From Chlorops oryzae (lineage: Eukaryota > Arthropoda > Insecta > Diptera > Chloropidae), in assembly GCA_020466095.1 (NCBI GenBank), contig CM035806.1, positions 145,279,420 to 145,343,419 on the forward strand: a stretch of DNA of 64,000 nucleotides, written 5' to 3'. The notes under the pieces are model-generated. The model saw only the letters and a program-made list of their open reading frames with translations, was not told the DNA's origin and did not search any database. Shown one piece after another: positions 22,706 to 35,500 of the stretch (within the stretch, counting starts at the first letter, position 1; each line of letters begins with the position of its first letter). Position numbers and translations under genes: made by a program.

Positions 22706-23905
22706 TTTCCGATTGCTCCTGGCTCGTATTACTCAGTTTCTCGATCATTTATTGTCCATTCATGATCTTTAATGTTCAGTCGAAGATATATTGCGACCTG
22801 TTTGGGCTGTCATAGGGCAATAGGGTATTTGTGGTATCATTATGCTCGCATGTTGACAGAATAATAAAATAATTGCCGACATTTCAAGAACGAGCAACAG
22901 ATTTAACAGAAATACCAACAAAACCGACAACAAACAGCAAAAAAAAAAAAAAAAAAAAAACACGACAAACAAGCCTAACAAACACGCCTAAAATGAAGAC
23001 AAGACCAGACAAGAGCCAAGTCAACCCAATTCAATTCAAATGGAGTAAAAGTGAAGTGGAAGCGACTTCAACGGAGTGCAGTAAAGCATAGATGAAGAAG
23101 TCTATCTAGATGCGAGAGGGATCTGCAGGAGGAATTGACTTTATGCAACTCTCTATGATTCAAATAGTGATTCCCATGTTAAAATAGCGCCACAGAAATC
23201 ACACTCAATCAAGCTGAGATCGACCTCTGCACGTGGAATCATGAAGGCCGTAAACTGTGAGGGGGCGCCCGCCGTTTTCCATAATTTCAGCAATAAACGG
23301 GAAAACCTTTGCAGCACAAAGATCAAACGAGCTTTTGCGGCGAACCCATATTTTGCCCCCCCTTTCCGTCTTCTTGTTCTTCTCATGTTCTTCATTCTTT
23401 TTGCGTTTGTTTTTTTATTTATTATTATTTTTTTTTTTTTTTGTCTGCGTCCCATGTCACTAGCGCAAAGCAATGCGGGTGCGATCGTGAAGGCATCATC
23501 GCCCAACGATCAATGGAGCGAGTTTACTTACGATCTACTGGTTGGCATCGATATCATTGTCGGTCTCAGTCTGGGCCTCAGTTTCGGTGTCGACCATGGT
23601 GTCGAAGTCGGTGTCGGAATCAAAATCGTTATTGGTATACAGATATAATTCAGTCTCATTTCATAATAAATTGCTCTCAATTGATCACGACAATCGACAT
23701 TGCATCGAACAGCAAAGAGTCATGATGCTTCCAAAAGGCGGCAAGTGGATACGGACACGTTGTCCAGTAACGGATGACTCTACTTGCAGATGATATGCAG
23801 AAATAAAAGCAAACCGGAACCGATACCACTCGGAAAGATGAGAAGATTTATTTAGCTATGGCAAAGAACTGCAAGCGTAGGATATCATTGTTCCGAATGT
23901 CCTTT
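22706..23905. other. Intergenic, no gene seen
   Basis: Contains a 20-bp A run near 22939-22960 and a T run near 23428-23443. Several overlapping 70-138 codon frames at 23153-23793 exist on both strands but show no domain and mutually exclude each other. Confidence 0.5.
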
Positions 23906-23907
23906 CC

Positions 23908-24950
<1,043 letters not shown>

Positions 24951-27146
24951 ATCAAGAAATCAAACTTAAGAATGAAGTGAAGGAGCGAAGAATAAGCAAT
25001 ATCTTATATAGAATATGAAATGAAATCAAAGTCAATAAAAGAGTAAGGAAAACATACATTTGTTCAAAACGAAGGAATTGGGGGAAAAACGAAAACCTTT
25101 AAAATGGAGTCATATAAAAACACTGAAAGAAAAAGGAAAGTCAAAGGTCATGGTAAGACATACAGCGTGGAACCTCATCGGTTAGAGAGAAGAAAGCTGG
25201 GAGTAGAAATTGAAAAATTCCACACTCATTTGGTCACGTGTAGACGTGTTGCCACTTGAGCTGAACTGAGCTAAGCTGAGCTAAAAAAAAGCAACTCAAA
25301 TCTAACAACAAATCGGTCGAGATCGTGAAATATCTAAGGCAATATCTGGTTGAGAGCGCGCTAAATTGTCGTACCTAGGATAGAGATGCAAGGCACGAAG
25401 GAATGTTGCTAGTACATACGTGTTGCATGAAGATCGCTCTAATATCAATGACGACGACGATGAGGACGAGGACGACGAGGAAACGACGACAAAACTCGGC
25501 ATCGACGCAGCTTAAACGTTCTCCTACACTCAGCGCTCCATTCCACGATCGACTTTCGTCTTCGACTTCCACTCCGACACGTTCCCTTCGTGGCACTTCT
25601 TCTCCATGGCATGCCTACTCATCGATACCGATCGATGATGATAGCCATACTCATAGTCTGGAGGCGGTTGGTTGTAAATCCGAGCCCTGATGAATTATGT
25701 AGAGCACGAAAATGAACGTGTTGAAGCTTTAAAGTGGAACAATGAACATTGATTATGATTGTAATTGAACACAATGAGAACCTCGACGTCTCTGGAACGT
25801 TCGATGGTGGACTATGGTGGAACCGACTGTTGACTGTTGAGTGTTGAGTGCTCTGTGCTGACTGCATTTGTTGTCTTGATGATGGCAATGCTTTAACTGT
25901 TACTGCTGCCGAATATCATCGAGAGTCTCAGTGGTGTTGACGCTGTTGACGCTGATGGCTATGATGTTGCCGATGATCATGGCGATGATGACGTTTATTA
26001 AGGCGATGATTGGACTGTGTGGCGTGTTTCCACAGTTCTGGTGAGAAGTCAAGATTAATGCAAAACACAAAATCACGACACTACGATTTGATTTTGTGGG
26101 AGTGAATACAATCAATGCTGTTTGATTTGTGTGGCTCTCCAGGCTGTGGGTTTCCTTCCATCTTCCATCTAACCATTTAACATTTTGGTGGGAATATATA
26201 TATAAACATATCTTTTCGAAAATGGATTAAGAGATTTCAGCCGAACAGAGGGAACAGAATTGTTGCACTTGTTTCATAGTCACTTCGAAGCAGACTCATT
26301 TATCAGAAGCAGCCGTTGACAAGCAGGAAGCATACATTTTTCGTTCGACAAAAAGCAATTTTCTATCACTGTCATGCCGACGTGCCGTGCCGTGCCGTGC
26401 CGCGCCGAGCCAAACCGTGCCGTGCGTTAGACATGCTGCCATATTTGGCAAATTATTCTAATCGCCGAAATGGCCTGGGAAATGCCCCGCATGCGCAATT
26501 TAACGTACATCACGCTATAATGTTGGGAATTGCGATGTCTCGTTGATTTAACCTCCCATCTAGGCGGTAATTTGTGTGTTGCTTTTTATTTTTGGTGGTC
26601 ATTGTGTGGGCGCCATACCGGCTTTCAAGCAATTATTTTGAAGCTATTGAATTGGAAAAGTACATTTAATCATACTGGAGGAATTCTGGGTAGCAATGGA
26701 ATCTCTGCATGGTCACCCTTTAATCATCTTCATATTGTTGCAAAGTCTTACATCATTTCACGCTTTCGTTTAATTGACCAATTGTTCTCTCACCTCGACT
26801 GAGCGGGTCCTTTTTAATATTTTTTTATTTATTTTTTTTATTTTATTGAATTGGATGAATAAACGGAAATATTACGACACAATTGACTGGAAGCATGACC
26901 AGCAGTGAAAGACACAATGAAATAGACATTTTGCCAGACAGATCACTTAGTCTTCAGGGCCCCCTATATTTACGTCGTTACAGATTCCGCCCCCTGTATT
27001 TATACACTTTTTCACTCTTACTTCTTCCTCGTTCTGGGATATTGTCTTATTTCCCTCTCTCTTTGCAAAGTACTCGTTCGTTTACCCTCACACTGGGTTA
27101 GTTGTAATTGCAATTGAAATGCAATCAATTACTTGACGGTTGGTGG
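24951..27146. other. Intergenic, no gene seen
   Basis: Relatively complex sequence with GACGACGA near 25448-25490, GTTGACTGTTGAG-type runs near 25825-25860 and a short (CCGTG)n near 26382-26404. Possible regulatory island. No supported gene. Confidence 0.5.
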
Positions 27147-27151
27147 CGGCG

Positions 27152-27190
27152 CACAGTGTCACGTCTCCATACATTTTTTGGAAAAAAATT
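27152..27190 (+). repeat. Left terminus: heptamer, 23-bp spacer, A-rich nonamer
   Basis: CACAGTG at 27152-27158, a 23-nt spacer at 27159-27181, then AAAAAAATT at 27182-27190. The heptamer equals the V(D)J recombination signal heptamer, and Transib left ends are known to resemble a 23-spacer signal. Confidence 0.8.
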
Positions 27191-27844
27191 TAAGGAGTTA
27201 TCGTAGGGCAATGAAATTTGGCAGGAGTATTACTATAGGTCTAATTAAGAAAATTTGAAAAAATCATGGAATTCCGCCCACTGCCACCCCCACCCCCCAT
27301 ATAACGGGAAATCCTAACTTCCGCAATTTTTATCCTAGAGAGTTGAAATTTAGTACATAGATTGATGGACATATAAAAATGAGCAAAATAAAAAAAATTA
27401 GAATGCCACGCCTACTTTTTGAAATACGCTCCTTCAAAGTTTGAAGATTTATGGGATATTTATCCTTATAAAAATTTTCAAAGGAAATAAAAAATGTGAA
27501 GAATTTTTTGCCTATTTGTAAACTTAAAACATATATTAATCAGAAAACAAAAGCATTTTTGGTCATGCGCAAGCTCTATAGAAAGTATGTTCAAGTGAAA
27601 ACGCGCGAAAATGCAAAGGATTAAGCGCCTCTTCGCTGTGTTGAATATCGTTGATACTATTCAAGAAATATAATTTTCATTGACTTTTTTCAACATTTTG
27701 GTTAGAAAAATATCCAATTATAGTGCAAAGCTTTAAAGAAAATAAAATTTTTTTTTAAATGCTTACATTTTTTCTATGAAAATATACAAATCTTTATTGA
27801 GATTCAAGGTATATTAAATACATAAATAGATATCGAAATTAGTT

Positions 27845-28433
27845 TTACAAAGACTCTTTCCCAGAGCTTTCAAATTCTGAGTCTGATGAAATAAAAGCCT
27901 CAAAATCTATATTCAAAGATGATATACTGTCATCATCATCATCATTATTAAATATAACGTAATTCTCCAATTCTTTGCACAATTGTTTTTTCTTGTGCAC
28001 AGTTTTCTATATTTGTGATCTTGTGGTTCAGACGATAGCATCAAATGCTTCAAAACATCAATGTAATTTTTTTCTCCAGAATATTTTCTGGCATTGTGTA
28101 ATTATGTTCCTATTTTACAAGCAACATGTCATAATTAATTTCAATAATTTTCATTTGAAATGCACTTACACTCAAACGTGTTTCGAAAGGCGAGCTTAGC
28201 CAATTCGAGTATTTCGTAAGGAACCGCTCTTTGTATCGTTTGCAGCTATTCCACCAAGTGTAAAATTGCAAACTAATTATTCTTACTCTTTCTTTTAGGT
28301 TATCTGCATCAATATTTTCATTTATTTCATTTTTGACAAATGAAAACAGATCGCTTTGCTTTTCTGTTGTTGTTTTGTGAGAAGCCGCTATCCAAACGTT
28401 AAACAAATCGACAATTTTTAGCTCCGAGGTCAC
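27845..28433 (-). CDS. Two-exon reading frame inside the Transib-like element, unknown function, 5' end uncertain
   Basis: Exon 1 is 28433-28170 (open a little further, to a stop just above 28478, with no ATG). A GTAAGTG donor starts at 28169, an ATATAG acceptor ends at 28007, and exon 2 is 28006-27845 ending in TAA. The join keeps the frame (264 + 162 nt, 141 codons plus stop). AATAAA lies at 27798-27793, about 50 nt past the stop. The product has an aromatic/basic stretch in exon 1 (FYTWWNSCKRYKERF, then KYSNWL) and an acidic tail in exon 2 (NNDDDDDS, FISSDSEFESSGK). I recognise no family and see no RAG1-like catalytic motifs. It could be the remnant of a longer transposon protein or a captured host exon pair. 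GTG at 28433 is only the nearest start-like codon, so at least one upstream exon is missing or lost. Confidence 0.5.
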
Positions 28434-28940
28434 TATAGAAAAAACGCTCCTATTACGAACGGGGCAAATTGGGGCAGCCTATCTTTTTATATGTTATTCT
28501 AGTTACTTATAGCAACAATATTTTATAAAAATTGGAAGAACGAAATTTTAGAAAATGAGAAATTCAATTTTGAAAATTAAACTTGATTTCAAATTAATTC
28601 AACTTCTTATTGTTTACTTTAAACCAATGACAGATAACGTATTATAAACAAACTTTAAAAAAAATAAGATGACCAGGTACTACTAATTTTATATTTTAAT
28701 TTGACATATTAAACTTAATGATCGGATCACAACTCACAAGTACAGAGCAACTAAAGCACAAGTAATTATATTGCAATTTTTGTGCTCAAAAACAACAATT
28801 TACATAACTTCAAAGTTTGAGAGCATGCTGTGGGGCAATGGCTAAACATATTGACATAATTCTTTTTGATTTTTCTTAATATGAATATTGTCTATCGATT
28901 TTCATAAAATGATTTTAACAATTCGAACCTCGATTTTTGG

Positions 28941-28968
28941 CATTTTTTTCCGCTCACGTGACACTGTG
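28941..28968 (-). repeat. Right terminus: heptamer, 12-bp spacer, A-rich nonamer
   Basis: On the minus strand: CACAGTG (28968-28962), the 12-nt spacer TCACGTGAGCGG (28961-28950), then AAAAAAATG (28949-28941). With the left end this gives a 12/23 pair. Confidence 0.8.
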
Positions 28969-28973
28969 CGGCG

Positions 28974-30012
28974 GCTTTAGCTGTGGCTGTGGCTGCGACT
29001 GCATCTTAGGCTGAATGGCTTACACTTGACTGGGCTGGTTGGGTCTACCTCTGTGCCATCGCCATAGCCAGTGCCAGCGACGGTGACGGTGATGGTGATG
29101 GTGACGGTGCCTGTGTCTGGTTGCTTGTTTTGTCTTGACTTCACTGTTAGCCGTTGCCACATGCTGCGCATGCGCATGCGCACACGCTTGCTTACTTTCT
29201 AGCTTCGCTACAACGACGAATCGCGAAGATTGCGTGCAATTTATTAAGGCGCGTTAACAAGACATGTGTGTGAAACGTTTCGGGAACCCAAACCCCGTTT
29301 GCGATAATGTTGCTGCAAGAGACGCGCTTTAATTGAAAATGGGACTCTCAAAATGCGAAATTTTTGTTTGTTTGTTTGTTCAAACTTTTTCCCCAAAAAC
29401 AAAACAACATGTCGGAACTAATCAATATCATTAAAATAATGAAAAAAAAAAAAAAACAGTCCACAACCCCACAACATCATTAGACTTTTTGAAAAATGCT
29501 CCTTGCGTGGTCGTTCAATATATTTTAGTCTGAAAACACACAGCTTCACTTCAATTTACATTCATGACACGCGACAATTAACCTCGACGGCAACGTTATT
29601 GGCAAGGCTCTTCCCAGCCAGAATGCTAGCTCCACATCTGGTCATATCCATCATCAACATCATCATCATCACAATCATCATAAGCACCAACACCATTTAC
29701 CATCTACCATTTACTTATTTAAATACAGCACCAATGGCCATAGTATCGCCACCCTGTTCGGACAAATATTGATGAAATCTCATCAATAGTGATTTTTCCA
29801 AAACCAAAAAAAAAACAAACAGAAAAAAAAACTATTCGGAATGCTGCCACTATGAACCGGGAATGTTGGGTTTTGCTTAGTTTTGATTTATTTGCGTTCG
29901 CACAGTTCAAGCGGTGTTTCGGCTAAAGGCTGAAAATCGCAAACCAAGATCAATCGCCTAGCACCGTTAGTACAAATGAGATGGAGCAAAAGCGATCGAG
30001 AAGGGAATAGCT

Positions 30013-30013
<1 letters not shown>
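28974..30013. other. Intergenic, no gene seen
   Basis: Contains GGTGATGGTGACGG runs near 29080-29110, GCGCATGC near 29166-29182, ATCATCATCA near 29650-29680 and A runs near 29440 and 29805-29830. No gene. Confidence 0.5.

Positions 30014-30072
<59 letters not shown>
30014..30072. repeat. (GA)n microsatellite
   Basis: About 58 bp of pure GA followed by CAGAGA variants. Confidence 0.97.
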
Positions 30073-30086
<14 letters not shown>

Positions 30087-30720
30087 GAATGTAAAGAGAA
30101 GCAACGTCGGATTTTTACTGAATGCATTCAAATTTTGGTTTCCTGCTTCCATCAAGTTTTTTTTTTTGCTGCGAAGAGCTTCAAGAATGCGTTCACATTG
30201 CGTTCTTCATATCTTGAAATAGACTTTGATGTTTATGCTGTTATTGTTGTTGTTGTTGTTGGTGCTATTTACGTTGCAACTAGTTTTGTTGTTAAAACCA
30301 CAAACAATTTATATTCCCATCAAACATTTGACCCCATCGCTGATTCATCTTAATCAATTATAATCTTTGGATCGCACTTCATTGCTTTCGTGGAGAGCAA
30401 AAATCATATATTTTGTTTTTCCTTTACGTTTGTTGTTTGTTTGTATTTTTATTTTTATTTTTTTGTTTTTTATTCTATTGAAAGAAAATCTGAGATGAGA
30501 AAATCCATGGAAGATTTACTAGTAAGCTAGCATTGGACAATAAGAAAGACTGCGAGGAGAATTATCTTATCTTATGCACATAGGATATTCACATTCAGAT
30601 CGATTAAGTTAAAGGAGTGACTAAGTGACGTACTAAGTCATGGAGATTTTTCAATCTGGGGATCTTTCGGCAATAGTGTGATGAGGATGAGGCTTTTAGT
30701 TCACATTTATACGAGATGAG
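30073..30720. other. Intergenic, no gene seen
   Basis: A/T-rich with a GTT run at 30244-30261 and T-rich stretches. Nothing recognised. Confidence 0.5.
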
Positions 30721-30721
30721 C

Positions 30722-30743
30722 GAGAGACAGAGAGAGAGAGAGA

Positions 30744-30816
<73 letters not shown>

Positions 30817-30822
30817 GGAGAG
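30722..30822. repeat. (GA)n microsatellite
   Basis: About 100 bp of GA with few interruptions, ending 20 bp before the 124-bp satellite. Confidence 0.97.
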
Positions 30823-30842
30823 ATTTCAAAAAAACTCATACT

Positions 30843-31760
30843 ACTGATCTCATATTTGATCCACTTCATGCTTCAGTTGGAAATATAAAGGTTAAAAAAA
30901 GAGTTTGTGTCTTAAGTCTTTCGTTTTAACAAGACTTATAGAAAAATAAAACATTAAAATATTTAAACTGATCTCATATTTGGTCCACTTTATGCTTCAG
31001 TTGGAAATATAAAGGTTTAAAAAAAGAGTTTGTGTCTTAAGTCTTTTGTTTTAACAAGAACCTTAAAACTAATGAGAAAAATAAAAATTTATAATATTTA
31101 AACTGATCTAATATTTGATCCACTTCATGCTTCAGTTGGAAATATAAAGGTTAAAAAAAGAGTTTGTGTCTTAAGTCTTTCGTTTTAACAATGGTCTTTA
31201 GAAAAAAAAAATAATATTTATACATATTGAGTATTGTTAGAAATATAATAAAAAATTTGTTCTTCTTCGCTTATGAAAAAATAAAATTAAATATTTAAAC
31301 TGATCTCATATTTGGTCCACTTTATGCTTCAGTTGGAAATATAAAGGATAAAAAAAAGAGTTTGTGTCTTAAGTCTTTCGTTTTAACAAGGCTTATGAGA
31401 AAAATAAAAAATTAAAATATTTAAACTGATCTCATATTTGGTCCACTTTATGCTTCAGTTGGAAATATAAAGATAAAAAAAAGAGTTTGTGTCTTAAGTC
31501 TTTCGTTTTAACAAGGCTTATGAGAAAAATAAAAATTAAATATTTAAACTGATCTCATATTTGTCCACTTTAGCTTCATTGGAAATTAAGTTAAAAAAAG
31601 AGTTTGTGTCTTAAGTCTTTCGTTTTAACAAGAACTTATGAGAAAAATAAAAATTTCAATATTGTGAACTTTCTTTGGCCGACTTTGTCATTGGAATTAA
31701 AGTAAAACAAAGAGTTTATCTTCCAGTCATTACTTAACGTAAGGCTTATGCACGAAATAA
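30843..31760. repeat. Satellite-like tandem array, about 124-bp unit, 7-8 units
   Basis: Units begin ACTGATCTCATATTTG at 30843, 30967, 31102, 31299, 31425 and 31548, followed by CTTCAGTTGGAAATATAAAG, AGAGTTTGTGTCTTAAGTC and TTTCGTTTTAACAAG. Spacings are 124, 135, 197, 126 and 123 bp; the third unit is enlarged. The last one or two units (31665 onward) are degenerate. Not coding. Confidence 0.93.
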
Positions 31761-32425
31761 CAAATTTCATAATATACTAAGTTTGATGCCACGATATTTT
31801 CCATTTAAACGAATGGCACCATTCACTTTGCCAATTAAAATGCAATTTCATTTTAAATTCTGCCACTAAATTTTCCAAAGTGGAAAACCAACATTAAAGC
31901 CCAACAACAACAAGAACAACCAACACATTAGGACCTCGCCCTATGAAACGCAGGCTTTTAATGCTCCAATAAAAAGAAGAAAAAAATATACTTATATAAA
32001 AAATAAAATAGAAGACGAAGAAGAAGAAGACGGCGAAGGAGAGCAACGAATTCCCACGTCTTGCAAATGCGGACTGAAGAAAGGAAGGCAAAAACGACCG
32101 AAACGATAAACCCGAGCTACGCGTCGCTGCCGCTGCCGATGCTCATTGTATGCGTCGGGGCATTGTTGGCGTCGTCGCCTTGTCATAAGTGGAGCGAAAT
32201 AAGCTCTCTCAAGTGCCAATATGTATATGACAGTGAGCGCGCAGTGCCGTTCAAGTGGCAATAACGGCGGCTGCACCCATTACGTGCGACGGTTGTTGTT
32301 TTGTCTGTCGGCGAGTCTCTCTAACTTCTTCGTCTGCTTCATATATAACGAAAATGGAGCAATGTGCACAAATCGCTGGACCTCACCTTATTTTATTATT
32401 TGATTTTAGTTTCCTTCCCTTTTAT

Positions 32426-32426
<1 letters not shown>
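31761..32426. other. Intergenic, no gene seen
   Basis: Contains GAAGAAGAAG near 32013-32030. Frames on both strands at 31894-32485 are short and overlapping with no domain. Confidence 0.5.
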
Positions 32427-32465
<39 letters not shown>

Positions 32466-32501
32466 TGTTCAGTGTAGGTATATGACGGTGATAGAGAGGA
32501 G

Positions 32502-32547
<46 letters not shown>
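32427..32547. repeat. Poly-T run followed by (GA)n
   Basis: A run of about 36 T (32427-32462), a short spacer, then GA repeats at 32494-32547. Confidence 0.97.
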
Positions 32548-32549
<2 letters not shown>

Positions 32550-35500
32550 TCGAAACACCATAGCACAATGTACGTTCGCATCTAACGGACAGCCTACGTA
32601 CCTATTCCGATGTCTATCGCAATGTTAGCGCGCCTCACACATGTCGTATAACGTGCTGCAACTTGTGATTTTAATTGCGACGATTGCTTAATGCGTTCAC
32701 AATTGATATTACTGTCGCATGTTGCTGTTTTTGTTGCTTTTTAGTTTTTTTTTTTTTTGTTGCTATTGCTGTTGTTGATACTCAAGAAACACACCTGAAT
32801 GAAATCAGAGCTGTCAAATGATTATACAAAGCGCACGCGCATCATTGTCAATGAAGTTCAAAATAGCATCCCAGGTGGAAAAAAGAGGGCTCCGCTTGCT
32901 TCCTTTTCCATTGGTATCAATCTATTGGCTTTCAAAGAATATACGCAAGAAACTTAAGCTCTCTGTATCCGTCCAGGTCGGTTTGTAGAGAGGAATTTCT
33001 GATCTTAAGCTTAGGCTTAGCGACGATAGGTAAAAGACGCATACCGCCATAGAAGATATTTTGAAGTGTACCGAAAATCCCGAAAATCATAAGGAAGCGA
33101 AGAAATTTTTTTGCTTTGGAAGAAATTCGTTGAATAACTTTAGGGCTCCTTGATGCAGACGGACCCGAATTGAATTACCATCTCTGAAAAGTTGTCGTAT
33201 ATCCGACTTTCTTGTTGCGAAATAAAGTACTCATTTCAAATTTCACTATGCGAATATCTTTCGTAAGATTAAAAAGGAAGAAAGAAAAAACAAACTAGTT
33301 ACAAAAAGACCACACATTGAAGGCTAAAGTGTTGCCCCTTATACATATACTATATAAGCAAGGGAGCAAGCACATGGCACCGATATAAAGTCATGACAGA
33401 CAACACGCGGCACGTTTCGGTGGCGTCGAGACGAGAAGTGCCAAAGGGAAAATGCAGTAGTGGTGTGAAGTGTGATTAAAAATTGCGCACAGAAGGTGCG
33501 CCATCACCGCCGTCGTCATCGTCATCGTCGTCGTTCCCTCGTTCGTCTGTTCGTCGTTCGTTGCTAAATGGAGTATATATGGAGGCGGTGATATACTTAG
33601 TCCCATTGACAACGAACCCATTGTTGTTGCTGTTGTTGCTGTTGCTGCTATCGTCGTTGTCGTAGGCTTCGATGGGCACACACACAAATCGTAATGAAAA
33701 ATTGCAAGAAAAATGAATCAGAGCAACCAAAGAAGCGACAGCAGCAGTAACAGCAACAGAGCCTTCGACTGGGTGGGGTCGGTCGGTCGGAATGAGTAGT
33801 GAGATTGAGAGTGTCACAGATTAACATGACAAAATCATTTAAGTGTGACAAATACGAGCGATTTCGCTTCTCCATCGTCGTCGCGTCGCGTCTCCGTTTC
33901 GTCTCGTTTACGTTTGAATTACGAGCATGGCCCAATGTAACGGTGCGCCTGTGCGCATTCGCATTCGTTAAGTAGAGCAATGAAGATGATGATGACGATG
34001 ATGATGTCATCATCAATTCAATTTTCTATATTGGGAATGAGAGCAAAAGCGAGGATTGGCTTTTGAAGCACAAAACAAGGCAATTTCAATAAGTGAAAGT
34101 TCCTTCCATATTCGATTGAGATAAATATCCCGAATGCAACTCTGTGCCTCGTTATGCACTTAACAGAGTTGATTTGAGCACCCGCCAATCGTACTATCCT
34201 TATCGATTTCAACGATTTTCAAAGCAATTACTCAAAGTAATAGGTAGACACAGTTGAATCCTTTATGACAATCGAGCATATAGAGGGTAACACATAAAAA
34301 TGAAAACTTCCAATAAAACCAACGAAGATTGAAGGCAATCAGAGCCTCGAGGATGAGCTGAAGAACTTGATTGCGATGACATGCTAGAACGAACGATTGA
34401 CAAGTGTTTTGACTTGAATAAGACGAGAAGACGACGACGAGGACGACACACTCTCGGATACAATTTACCGTGTAAGACGTACTGGCCGCGAGGGAGAGGG
34501 AAATCTTTAAGCACTACTATAGAAAAGAAATGTTAAAAAAAAGAACCGCAGAGGTCGGAAGAAGAAAATTTGTACTCAACTTAAGTGCGTTGACGTAACG
34601 ATTTTCTCTGACAATACAATGACGAAGAGAATGATGCGATGATTTTATAACATAGAAAAGAAAAATTCTTTTTTGTTGTCTTGTCTTGTCTTGTCTTGAT
34701 GATGGTGTGCTGCAATCGTTTAGTATCTAACGCGTGATATGACAAATAAATTACAAAATATCGAAGCCAAGAGATCCGGATCGAGTGTTCTTCCTCCTCC
34801 ATATGGCAGGAACGAAGTCATTAATGTCAGTTTTTTGATTTAATAACGACCATGAATGAATGAAAGAGATTGAAGAAGAATACATGGATCAAATGCAAGA
34901 CAAATAAAATAGAGAAATTGAAATATGAAAACTAAAGAAGAAACTTTATCTCAGAAAATCAAATAATATAATATAAGAGCCACGAAGCAGTGAACGAGAA
35001 AGATCGCATAAGGGTTTTTTTTTTTTCAGAAAAAAGTAAACTTTTTGTCACGTCCGAACACATCTAATTGCCTTTCTGATCGGCAAAAAATTTTCATAAG
35101 TATAAAATTCCGGAAGAGCTGCACGAAAATAGTTAGAAACAAAATTACCATTTTCCACATTCTTCAATTCGGGACTTAAAATTAATAAAGTAGCTGTCAC
35201 GTCCGTTTGGAAATACCCATAAGTGATTGACTTTTAATCCTTTCTAAGCACAAGATCAGATCAGAACAGAAGTAAAGGGATTAGAAAAAAATTCAAAAAT
35301 GACGAAGCTCTTTTTTTATTATTATTTTTTGCATATCCTTTTCACTGCTTCGATGGAAAGCCTTTTTGAATTTTGCCTGAACGGCCAATTTACAGCCGAT
35401 TCGATGATCGTTTTGCACTCATCTCAAGCATACGGGAACTGCTAAGCTTTTCCCACGAATTGTCCAGTCGCTGGCACAGTCATAGTCACTTGTTGGATCC

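Larger units (their letters stand above)
27152..28968. mobile_element. Transib-like element, 1817 bp, CGGCG TSD
   Basis: Both ends begin CACAGTGTCACGT (13-bp perfect TIR; the right end is read on the minus strand). The 5-bp flanks are identical: CGGCG at 27147-27151 and 28969-28973. Known: Transib elements make 5-bp GC-rich duplications and have heptamer-like CAC...TG ends, and their transposase is the relative of RAG1. Autonomous Transibs are about 3 kb; this one is shorter and I see no RAG1-like transposase, so it is non-autonomous or internally deleted. It carries a spliced-looking reading frame (27845-28433, minus) and a plus-strand stretch at 27190-27450 resembling other repeats of the window (CCGCCCACTGCC, CACGCCTACTTT). 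Confidence 0.85.

Noticed and set aside
22223..22815. Frames of 130-160 codons in the CT array
   Set aside because: Ser/Leu or Arg/Glu dipeptide runs produced by (CT)n.
27190..27840. RAG1-like transposase in the Transib-like element
   Set aside because: Looked for in all frames; the region has stops throughout and repeat-like phrases instead of a catalytic core.
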